Shown in pieces: positions 1-8,501 of a stretch of DNA of 13,247 bases. This stretch comes from Brugia malayi (lineage: Eukaryota; Nematoda; Chromadorea; Rhabditida; Onchocercidae): contig NW_025062356.1 in assembly GCF_000002995.4 (NCBI RefSeq), positions 1-13,247 on the forward strand, in the 5' to 3' direction. Position numbers and translations under genes: made by a program. How positions within the stretch are numbered: position 1 is the stretch's first letter; each line of letters begins with the position of its first letter. The notes under the pieces were generated by a model. That model saw only the letters and a program-made list of their open reading frames with translations, was not told the origin of the DNA and searched no databases.

Positions 1-526
1 TAATTCATTAACTCATACCATTTCTCTACAGATAAAACAAAGATCACTAGAAGACATTTGATTAATTCATTAACTCATACCATTTCTTTACCAATATAAC
101 AAGACCACAAGAAGACATTTGATTAATTCATGCCAAAATTCTGCAAATATAACAATATCACTAGAAGACATTTTGATTAATTCATTAACTCATACCATTT
201 CTCTACAGATAAAACAACATCACTAGAAGAGATTTTGATTAATTTAACTCGTACCATTCTCTACAGATTTAACAATATCACTAGAAGACAGTTTTTTTAA
301 TTCATGTCACTTCTCTACTGATATAACAATATCAAAGGAGCGATATTGATTAATTCATTAACTCATACCATTTCTCTACAAATATAACAATATCACTAGA
401 AGACATTTTGATTAAATCATTAACTCATACCATTTCTCTACAGGTATAACAATATCACTAGAAGACATTTGATTAATTCATGCACTTCTTACTAAATATA
501 ACAATATCACTTGAAGACATTTTGAT
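1..526. repeat. A-A-B triplet run at the head of the higher-order repeat
   Basis: The first nine units of copy 1 run A-A-B three times, about 178 bp per triplet (62+62+54). The B units are the ones reading gccaaaattctgc, gtcacttctctactg and gcacttcttacta. The equivalent head of copy 2 (from 3782) keeps the same order. Further on the pattern loosens, with A-B, B-B and runs of A up to about eight units. This stretch may preserve an older three-unit period, but that is inference. It also carries the 3-bp deletion (taatttaactcg in place of taattcattaactcg) shared by copies 1 and 2 but absent from copies 3 and 4. Confidence 0.7.
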
Positions 527-2101
527 TAATTCATTAACTCATACCATTTCTCTACAGATATAACAAATATCACAAGAAGACATTTTGATTATTTCATGCC
601 ATAAATCAGCAAATATAACAATATCACTAGAAGACATTTTGATTAATTCATTAACTCATACCATTTCTCTACAGATCACTAGAAGGCATTTTTTATTTAT
701 TAACTCGTACCATCTCACTACAGATTTAACAATATCACTAGAAGACAGTTTTTATTCATGCCACTTCTCTACTGATATAACAATATCACTAGAAGAGATT
801 TGATTAATTCATTAACTCATACCATTTTCTCACAGATATAACAATATCACTAGAAGACATTTGATTAATTCATGCCACTTCTATCTAAATATAACAATAT
901 CACTAGAAGACATTTTGATTAATTCATGCCACATCTCTCTAATATAACAATATCACTAGAAGACATTTGATTAATTCATTAACTCATACCATTTTCTCTG
1001 CAGATATAACAATATCACTAAAGACATTTTGATTAATTCATTAACTCCTACCATTTCTCTACAGATATAACAATATCACTAGAAGAGATTTTGATTATTT
1101 CATTAACTCATACCATTTCTCTACAGATAAAACAAGATCACTAGAAGACATTTTGATTAATTCATTAACTCATATCATTTCTTTACCAATATCACAAGAC
1201 CACTAGAAGACATTTTGATTAATTCATGCCATAATTCTGCAAATATAACAATATCACTAGAAGAGATTTTGATTAATTCATTAACTCATACCATTTCTCT
1301 ACAGATATAACAATAACACTAGAAGACATTTGAATAATTCATGCCACTTCTTTGTAAAATATAACAATATCACTAGAAGACATTTGATTAATTCATTAAC
1401 TCCTTCCATTTCTCTACAGATATAACAATATCACAAGAAGACATTTTGATTAAATCATTAACCCTACCATTTCTCTGCGGATATAACAATATCACTAGAA
1501 GACATTTTGATTAATTCATTAACTCCTAGCATTTCTCTGCAGATATAACAATATCACTAGAAGACATTTTGATAAATTCATTAACTCATACCATTTCTCT
1601 TCAGGTATAACAATATCACTAGAAGACATTTTGATTAATTCATGCCACTTGTTTCTAAATATAACAATATCACTAGATGACATTTGATTAATTCATTATC
1701 TCATACCATTTCTCTACAGATAAAACAACATCACTAGAAGACATTTGATTATTTCATTAACTCATACCATTTCTCTACAGGTATAACAATACCACTAGAA
1801 GACATTTTGATTAATTTATGCCATAATTCTGCAAATATAACATTATCACTAGAAGACATCTTGATTAATTCATTAACTCATACCATTTCTCTACAGATAA
1901 ACAACATCACTAGAAGAGATTTTGATTATTTCATTAACTCATACCATTTCTCTACAGGTATAACAATATCACTAGAAGGCATTTTGATTAATTCATTAAC
2001 TCATATCATTTCTTACCATATAACAAGATCACTAGAAGACATTTGATTAATTCATGCCACTTCTCTACTGATATAACAATATCAGTAGAAGACATTTTGA
2101 T

Positions 2102-2158
2102 TAATTCATGCCACTTCTTTGTAAATATAACAACAATATCACTAGAAGACATTCTGAT
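2102..2158. repeat. 57-bp B unit with an extra AAC
   Basis: The unit reads ataacaacaatatc where others read ataacaatatc, a 3-bp tandem duplication of AAC that lengthens the loop of the dyad. The same variant, with the same gacattctgat end, is present at 5896-5953 in copy 2 and 11798-11853 in copy 4; it falls in the deleted part of copy 3. It is one of the cleanest single-locus markers for aligning the copies. Confidence 0.85.
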
Positions 2159-4020
2159 TATTTCATGCCATATATCAGCAAATATAACAATATCACTAGA
2201 AGACATTTCGATTAATTCGATAACTCATACCATTTCTCTACAGATCACTAGAAGGCATTTTTTATTCATAACTCATACCATTCTCTAAAGATTTAACAAT
2301 ATCACTAGAAGACAGTTTTTTTAATTCATGTCACTTTTCTACTGATATAACAATATCACTAGAGAGATATTGATTAATTCATTAACACATACCATTTCTC
2401 TACAGATATAACAATATCACTAGAAGACATTTTGATTAATTCATGCCACTTCTTTCTAAATATACAATATCACTAGAAGATATTTTGATTAATTCATTAA
2501 CTCATACCATTTCTTTATCAATATAGCAAGATCAATTGAAGACATTTTGATTAATTCATTAACTCATACCATTTCTTTACAGATCACTAGAAGGCACTTT
2601 TTATTCATTAACTCATACCATTTCTCTACAGATAAAACAACATCACTAGAAGAGATTTTGATTAATTCATTAACTCATACCATTTCTCTACAGATAAAAC
2701 AACATCACCAGAAGACATTTTGATTAATTCATTAACTCATACCATTTCTCTACAGATATAACAATATCACAAGAAGACATTTTGATTAAATCATTATCTC
2801 ATACCACTTCTCTACAGATATAACAATATCACTAGAAGACATTTTGATTATTTCATTAACTCATACCATTTCTTTATCAATATAACAAGACCACTAGAAG
2901 ACATTCTGATTAATTCATTAACTCATACCATTTCTCTACAAGTATAACAATATCACTAGAAGACATTTTGATTAATTCGTGCCACTTCTTTCTAAATATA
3001 ACAATATCACTAGAAGACATTTTGATTAATTCATTAACTCATACCATTTCTCTACAGATATAAGAATATCACTAGAAGACAGTTTTTTAATTCATGTCAC
3101 TTCTCTACTGATATAACAATATCAATAGAAGCGATATTGATTAATTCATTAACTCATACAATTTCTCTACAGATATAACAATATCACTAGAAGACATTTT
3201 GATTAATTCATTAACTCATACCATTTCTCTACAGGTATAACAATATCACTAGAAGACATTTTGATTAATTCATGCCACTTCTATCTAAATATAACAATAT
3301 CACTAGAAGACATTTTGATTAATTTCATGCCACTTCTCTGCAAATATAACAATATCACTAGATGACATTTTGATTAATTCATTAACTCATACCATTTCTC
3401 TGCAGATATAACAATATCACTAGAAGACATTTGATTAATTCATTATCTCATACCATTTCTCTACAGGTATAACAATATCACTAGAAGACATTTGATTAAT
3501 TCATGCCACTTCTTTCTAAATATAACAATATCACTAGAAGACATTTTGATTATTTCATTAACTCATACCATTTCTTTATCAATATAACAAGACCACTAGA
3601 AGACATTCTGATTAATTCATTAACTCATACCATTTCTCTACAAGTATAACAATATCACTAGAAGACAGTTTTTTTAATTCATGTCACTTCTCCACTGATA
3701 TAACCATATCACTGGAACATATCATGGTTAATTCATGCCGCTTCTCTACTGATATAGCAATATCACTGGAAGAGATTTGATTAATTCATTAACTCATACC
3801 ATTTCTCTACAGATAAAACAAGATCACTAGAAGACATTTTGATTAATTCATTAACTCATACCATTTCTTTACCAATATAACAAGACCACAAGAAGACATT
3901 TTGATTATTCATGCCAAAATTCTGCAAATATAACAATATCACTAGAAGACATTTTGATTAATTCATTAACTCATACCATTTCTCTACAGATAAAACAACA
4001 TCACTAGAAGAGATTTTGAT

Positions 4021-4132
4021 TAATTTAACTCGTACCATTTCTCTACAGATTTAACAATATCACTAGAAGACAGTTTTTTAGTTCATGTCACTTCTCTACT
4101 GATATAACAATATCAATAGGAGCGATATTGAT
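4021..4132. repeat. T-rich A-B module (ctcgtacc unit plus gtcacttctctactg unit)
   Basis: This two-unit module recurs several times in each higher-order copy. It is an A unit with ctcgtacc and cagatttaac ending gaagacag plus a run of five to eight T, then a B unit starting ttcatgtcacttc, often ending agcgatattgat. In copy 1 the gacag-T-run ends lie near 288, 742, 2309, 3079 and 3661. The T run replaces the usual attttgatt and varies in length between copies; the longest I saw is eight, near 10028. The module marks block edges within the higher-order repeat. The A half keeps ctctacag, and the B half keeps the gatataacaatatc dyad. Confidence 0.8.
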
Positions 4133-4426
4133 TAATTCATTAACTCATACAATTTCTCTTCAAATATAACAATATCACTATAAGACATTTTGATTAAATC
4201 ATTAACTCATACCATTTCTCTACAGGTATAACAATATCACTAGAAGATATTTTGATTAATTCGTGCCACTTCTTACTAAATATAACAATATCACTTGAAG
4301 ACATTTTGATTAATTCATTAACTCATACCATTTCTCTACAGATGTAACAACATCACAAGAAGACATTTTGATTATTTCATGCCATAAATCAGCAAATATA
4401 ACAATATCACTAGAAGACATTTCGAT

Positions 4427-4479
4427 TAATTCGATAACTTATACCATTTCTCTACAGATCACTAGAAGGCATTTTTTAT
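4427..4479. repeat. Short A variant with the dyad collapsed to GATC
   Basis: This A-type unit reads ctacagatcactagaagg where a normal A reads ctacagatataacaatatcac. Ten bases have been lost from inside the gatataacaatatc dyad, leaving GATC. The same form follows the ataaatcagc, atatatcagc or ttatcaatatagc units at equivalent places: near 677, 2246 and 2583 in copy 1; near 4457, 6037 and 6430 in copy 2; near 10407, 11936 and 12330 in copy 4. It is always linked to an altered end, aaggca followed by a run of T and then ttatt, in place of aagacattttgattaatt. Positions are approximate to a few bases. The consistent linkage shows that one mutated unit spread by block duplication rather than recurrent deletion. 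Confidence 0.85.
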
Positions 4480-4590
4480 TTATTAACTCGTACCATCTCA
4501 CTACAGATTTAACAATATCACTAGAAGACAGTTTTTTTATTCATGCCACTTCTCTACTGATATAACAATATCACTAGAAGAGATTTTGAT

Positions 4591-4652
4591 TAATTCATTA
4601 ACTCATACCATTTCTCTACAGATATAACAATATCACTAGAAGACATTTTGAT
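4591..4652. repeat. Unit A, clean 62-bp example
   Basis: This is a consensus-like long monomer. In order it holds taattcat, an A-specific stretch (taactcat, then accatttctctacag), the dyad gatataacaatatc, the shared cactagaagacatttt, and gat. It has 12 C and only 4 G, no CpG, and nearly equal A and T. Its length is not a multiple of three (62 = 3x20+2) and the forward frame that is open in B stops at TAA inside gatataac, so runs of A cannot be read through on this strand. Common variants are gataaaacaa in place of gatataacaa, caggtataac, ctcgtacc, ctcctacc, ctctgcagat and cacaagaag. The same variants recur at the same place in different higher-order copies, so they work as position markers. 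Confidence 0.95.
4621..4634. repeat. Conserved dyad gatataacaatatc (example in a clean A unit)
   Basis: GATAT and ATATC are perfect 5-bp inverted arms around the 4-base loop AACA. Nearly all A units, and B units of the actgatataac type, carry it whole. Other B units keep 4-bp arms (atat-aaca-atat). Variants alter one arm in register, such as gataaaacaacatc or gatttaacaatatc. The stem is too short and AT-rich to be a stable terminator. It could be a protein-binding dyad or simply a fixed piece of the founding monomer. The short A variant has lost the inside of this dyad. Confidence 0.6.
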
Positions 4653-4706
4653 TAATTCATGCCACTTCTATCTAAATATAACAATATCACTAGAAGACAT
4701 TTTGAT
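4653..4706. repeat. Unit B, clean 54-bp example
   Basis: This is a consensus-like short monomer, directly following a clean A unit. It begins taattcatgcc, continues with a pyrimidine-rich stretch (acttctatcta here, acttctttcta or acttctctactg elsewhere), then aatataacaatatc and the same cactagaagacattttgat end as A. Aligned to A, the sequence after the CAT triplet resumes at the A segment accatttctctacag, so 8 bp (taactcat) are absent and the CAG is replaced. The length is exactly 18 codons and one frame is open on each strand, which explains every longer open frame in the window. B subtypes include ataattctgc, ataaatcagc, gtcacttctctactg and gccgcttctctactg. Each keeps a fixed place in the higher-order repeat. 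Confidence 0.94.
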
Positions 4707-6285
4707 TAATTCATGCCACATCTATCTAAATATAACAATATCACTAGAAGACATTTTGATTAATTCATAAACTCATACCATTTCTCTGCAGATATAACAA
4801 TATCACTAGAAGACATTTTGATTAATTCATTAACTCCTACCATTTCTCTACAGATATAACAATATCACTAGAAGAGATTTTGATTATTTCATTAACTCAT
4901 ACCATTTCTCTACAGATAAAACAAGATCACTAGAAGACATATTGATTAATTCATTAACTCATATCATTTCTTTACCAATATCACAAGACCACTAGAAGAC
5001 ATTTTGATTAATTCATGCCATAATTCTGCAAATATAACAATATCACTAGAAGAGATTTTGATTAATTCATTAACTCATACCATTTCTCTACAGATATAAC
5101 AATATCACTAGAAGACATTTGATTAATTCATGCCACTTTCTCTGCAAATATAACAATATCACTAGAAGACATTTTGATAAATTCATTAACTCCTTCCATT
5201 TCTCTACAGATATAACAATATCACAAGAAGACATTTTGATTAAATCATTAACTCCTACCATTTCTCTGCGGATATAACAATATCACTAGAAGACATTTTG
5301 ATTAATTCATTAACTCCTAGCATTTCTCTGCAGATATAACAATATCACTAGAAGACATTTTGATAAATTCATTAACTCATACCATTTCTCTTCAGGTATA
5401 ACAATATCACTAGAAGACATTTTGATTAATTCATGCCACTTGTTTCTAAATATAACAATATCACTAGATGACATTTTGATTAATTCATTATCTCATACCA
5501 TTTCTCTACAGATAAAACAACATCACTAGAAGAGATTTTGATTATTTCATTTACTCATACCATTTCTCTACAGGTATAACAATACCACTAGAAGACATTT
5601 TGATTAATTTATGCCATAATCTGCAAATATAACAATATCACTAGAAGACATCTTGATTAATTCATTAACTCATACCATTTCTCTACAGATAAAAAATATC
5701 ACTAGAAGACATTTTGATTAATTTCATTAACTCATACCATTTCTCTACAGTATAACAATATCACTAGAAGACATTTTGATTAATTCATTAACTCATATCA
5801 TTTCTTTACCAATATAACAAGACCACTAGAAGACATTTGATTAATTCATGCCACTTCTCTACTGATATAACAATATCAGTAGAAGACATTTTGATTAATT
5901 CATGCCACTTTCTTTGTAAATATAACAACAATATCACTAGAAGACATTCTGATTATTTCATGCCATATATCAGCAAATATAACAATATCACTAGAAGACA
6001 TTTCGATTAATTCGATAACTCATACCATTTCTCTACAGATCACTAGAAGGCATTTTTATTCATTAACTCGTACCATTTCACTACAGATTTAACAATATCA
6101 CTAGAAGACAGTTTTTTAATTCATGTCACTTTTCTACTGATATAACAATATCAATAGAAGCGATATTGATTAATTCATTAACACATACCATTTCTCTACA
6201 GATATAACAATATCACTAGAAGACATTTTGATTAATTCATGCCACTTCTTTCTAATATAACAATATCACTAGAAGATATTTTGAT

Positions 6286-6339
6286 TAATTCATGCCACTT
6301 CTCTACTGATATAGCAATATCACTAGAAGAGATTTTGAT
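6286..6339. repeat. B unit present in copies 2 and 4, absent from copy 1
   Basis: This is a 54-bp B unit reading gccacttctctactg with gatatagcaatatc and a gagattttgat end, placed between a gaagatattttgat B unit and the tttatcaatatagc A unit. Copy 4 has the same unit at 12186-12239. In copy 1 the two flanking units touch at about 2489/2490. A whole-unit gain or loss with no disturbed bases at the joint is the expected product of exchange between misaligned units. Confidence 0.8.
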
Positions 6340-6696
6340 TAATTCATTAACTCATACCATTCTTTATCAATATAGCAAGATCAATTGAAGACATTTTGAT
6401 TAATTCATTAACTCATACCATTTCTTTACAGATCACTAGAAGGCACTTTTTATTCATTAACTCATACCATTTCTCTACAGATAAAACAACATCACTAGAA
6501 GAGATTTTGATTAATTCATTAACTCCTACCATTTCTCTACAGATAAAACAACATCACCAGAAGACATTTTGATTAATTCATTAACTCATACCATTTCTCT
6601 ACAGATATAACAATATCACAAGAAGACATTTTGATTAATTCATTAACTCATACATTTCTCTACAGATATAACAATATCACTAGAAGACATTTTGAT

Positions 6697-6989
6697 TATT
6701 TCATTAACTCATACCATTTCTTTATCAATATAACAAGACCACTAGAAGACATTCTGATTAATTCATTAACTCATACCATTTCTCTACAAGTATAACATAT
6801 CACTAGAAGACATTTTGATTAATTCATTAACTCGTACCATTTCTCTACAGATTTAACAATATCACTAGAAGACAGTTTTTTTAATTCATGTCACTTCTCT
6901 ACTGATATAACAATATCACTAGAACATATCATGGTTAATTCATGCCGCTTCTCTACTGATATAGCAATATCACTAGAAGAGATTTTGAT
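6697..6989. repeat. Tail block, first occurrence inside the higher-order repeat
   Basis: This five-unit block holds a tttatcaatataac A unit ending gacattctgat, a ctacaagtataac A unit, a ctcgtacc T-rich A unit, a gtcacttctctactg B unit ending catatcatggt, and a gccgcttctctactg B unit with gatatagc. Nearly the same block recurs at 7688-7919 at the end of the same copy, 991 bp downstream, without the ctcgtacc unit. This shows a duplication inside the higher-order repeat older than the duplication of the repeat itself, since other copies carry both or traces of both. In copy 1 only the first two units of this occurrence are present (2849-2972). Confidence 0.78.
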
Positions 6990-7111
6990 TAATTCATTAC
7001 TCATACCATTTCTCTTACAGATATAACAATATCACTAGAAGACATTTTGATTAATTCATTAACTCATACCATTCTCTACAGATATAACAATATCACTAGA
7101 AGACATTTGAT
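6820..7111. repeat. Five-unit segment in copy 2, absent from copy 1
   Basis: This 292-bp segment has the order A-B-B-A-A (ctcgtacc, gtcac, gccgc, cttacagatata, ccattctctacag). It lies between the ctacaagtataac unit and the gccacttctttctaaat unit, which are directly adjacent in copy 1 (about 2972/2973). Copies 3 (about 8568-8858) and 4 (about 12719-13007) hold a homologous segment in which the last two A units differ, reading cagataaaacaac and ctcctacc with caggtataac. So the segment is old, copy 1 probably lost it, and its right half was exchanged between lineages. Confidence 0.75.
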
Positions 7112-7687
7112 TAATTCATGCCACTTCTTTCTAAATATAACAATATCACTAGAAGACATTTTGATTAATTCATTAACTCATACCATTTCTCTACAGATAT
7201 AAGAATATCACTAGAAGACATTTTTTTAATTCATGTCACTTCTCTACTGATATAACAATATCACTAGAAGAGATTTTGATTAATTCATTAACTCATACAA
7301 TTCTCTACAGATATAACAATATCACTAGAAGACATTTTGATTAATTCATTAACTCATACCATTTCTCTACAGGTATAACAATATCACTAGAAGACATTTT
7401 GATTAATTCATGCACTTCTATCTAATATAACAATATCACTAGAAGACATTTTGATTAATTCGTGCCACTTCAATCTAAATATAACAATATCACTAGATGA
7501 CATTTTGATTAATTCATTAACTCATACCATTTCTCTGCAGATATAACAATATCACTAGAAGACATTTTGATTAATTCATTATCTCATACCATTTCTCTAC
7601 AGGTATAACAATATCACCAGAAGACATTTTGATTAATTCATGCCACTTCTTTCTAAATATAACAATATCACTAGAAGACATTTTGAT

Positions 7688-7919
7688 TATTTCATTAACT
7701 CATACCATTTCTTTATCAATATAACAAGACCACTAGAAGACATTCTGATTAATTCATTAACTCATACCATTTCTCTACAAGTATAACAATATCACTAGAA
7801 GACATTTTTTTTAATTCATGTCACTTCTCCACTGATATAACAATATCACTGGAACATATCATGGTTAATTCATGCCGCTTCTCTACTGATATAGCAATAT
7901 CACTGGAAGAGATTTTGAT
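7688..7919. repeat. Tail block, second occurrence, ending the higher-order repeat
   Basis: This is the four-unit version of the 6697-6989 block, 61 bp shorter because the ctcgtacc A unit is absent. It ends with the catatcatggttaattc junction and the gccgcttctctactg unit, immediately before the next copy begins. Equivalent ends are seen at about 3551-3781 in copy 1 and 9443-9674 in copy 3. The private catatcatggt sequence occurs near 3717, 6925, 7853, 8677 and 9609. At the matching place in copy 4, near 12830, it has been restored to a consensus-like catattttgatt, which suggests conversion by a neighbouring unit. Confidence 0.78.
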
Positions 7920-8095
7920 TAATTCATTAACTCATACCATTTCTCTACAGATAAAACAAGATCACTAGAAGACATTTTGATTAATTCATTAACTCATACC
8001 ATTTCTTACCAGATATACAATATCACTAGAAGACATTTTGATTAATTCATGCAAAATTCTGCAAATATAACAATATCACTAGAAGACATTTTGAT

Positions 8096-8156
8096 TAATT
8101 CATTAACCCTACCATTTCTCTACAGATATAACAATATCACTAGAAGGCATTTTTTA
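8096..8156. repeat. Extra A unit shared by copies 3 and 4
   Basis: This A unit, with an aaggcattttttatt end, follows the gcaaaattctgc B unit. The same extra unit stands at 9852-9912 in copy 4. Copies 1 and 2 pass straight from that B unit to the gataaaacaac A unit (about 176 and 3957). In this head region copies 3 and 4 therefore form one group and copies 1 and 2 another, which also share a 3-bp deletion in the next ctcgtacc unit. The end sequence resembles the short A variant, but this unit still has the full dyad. Confidence 0.8.
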
Positions 8157-8492
8157 TTCATTAACTCATACCATTTCTCTACAGATAAAACAACATCACT
8201 AGAAGACATTTGATTAATTCATTAACTCGTACCATTTCTCTACAGATTTAACAATATCACTAGAAGACAGTTTTTTTAGTTCATGTCACTTCTCTACTGA
8301 TATAACAATATCACTAGAAGACATTTGATTAATTCATTAACTCATACAATTCTCTACAGATATAACAATATCACTATAAGACATTTTGATTAAATCATTA
8401 ACTCATACCATTTCTCTACAGGTATAACAATATCACTAGAAGATATTTTGATTAATTCGTGCCACTTCTTACTAAATATAACAATATCACTT

Positions 8493-8501
8493 GAAGACAT
8501 T
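8493..8501. other. Recombination point of the 2.4-kb deletion in copy 3
   Basis: Left of this point the unit is the gccacttcttacta B unit with the private variant cacttgaag, as at about 4291 in copy 2. Right of it, beginning with the C at 8502, the sequence is the cattctgattaattc variant found only after gaccactagaag units, as at 6745-6757 in copy 2 and 12645-12657 in copy 4. The exchange must fall in the shared gaagacatt. Measured on copy 2 the deletion is 2448 bp, and on copy 4 it is 2393 bp. The joint keeps the register between units, as in crossing-over between misaligned homologous units rather than end joining. Confidence 0.82.

Larger units (their letters stand above)
1..3781. repeat. 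Higher-order repeat, copy 1 (3.78 kb)
   Basis: The copy is bounded by the marker unit ctctacagataaaacaa followed by a ttaccaatataac unit, seen again at 3782, 7920 and 9675. I parsed it into about 65 monomers, some 42 A-type and 23 B-type. Its order matches copy 2 unit for unit, except that copy 1 lacks one B unit at about 2489/2490 and a five-unit segment at about 2972/2973. The two losses account for most of the 357-bp length difference. Copy 1 also carries many single-T contractions (gacatttgat for gacattttgat), 14 by my count. The true left end may lie outside the window, because the phase chosen is arbitrary. Confidence 0.88.
3782..7919. repeat. Higher-order repeat, copy 2 (4.14 kb, the most complete)
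   Basis: This is the fullest copy in the window, about 71 units by comparison with copy 1. It runs from the marker A unit to the gccgcttctctactg B unit ending at 7919. It has few single-base contractions and serves best as the reference for the others. Unit-specific variants shared with copy 4 but not with copy 1 include cataaactc near 4767 and catttactc near 5550. Variants shared with copy 3 but not copy 4 include cactataag near 4187, and a gaagatatttt unit followed by an attcgtgcc unit near 4245-4265. Confidence 0.9.

Noticed and set aside
585..803. 72-codon open frame on the plus strand, and its relatives at 4368-4565 and 10322-10519 (65 codons, identical to each other)
   Set aside because: The peptides are periodic read-throughs of B and short A units. 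The identical pair simply lies at the same place in two higher-order copies. The copy 1 version differs by indels that change frame, as expected without coding constraint.
2006..2206. 66-codon minus-strand frame with an 18-residue period
   Set aside because: It is the reverse reading of three consecutive B units. The same both-strand openness follows from unit length and base content, so a repeat protein is not supported.
1807..2288. Overlapping plus-strand frames (1807-2046 and 2043-2288) of 79 and 81 codons
   Set aside because: Both exist because B-type units (54 bp, no stop) and indel-bearing A units happen to keep a frame open. They have no domain, signal peptide or start context, and they end at the TAA of an ordinary A unit or at an indel.
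4621..4634. Bacterial promoter (TATAAC as -10 with TTGATT as -35)
   Set aside because: The spacing is about 31 bp in A units and 23 bp in B units, not 16-18, and no gene follows.
8493..8501. Transposon insertion or excision at the copy 3 joint
   Set aside because: There is no target-site duplication, terminal inverted repeat or foreign sequence. The joint lies in bases shared by both parent units, as in homologous exchange.
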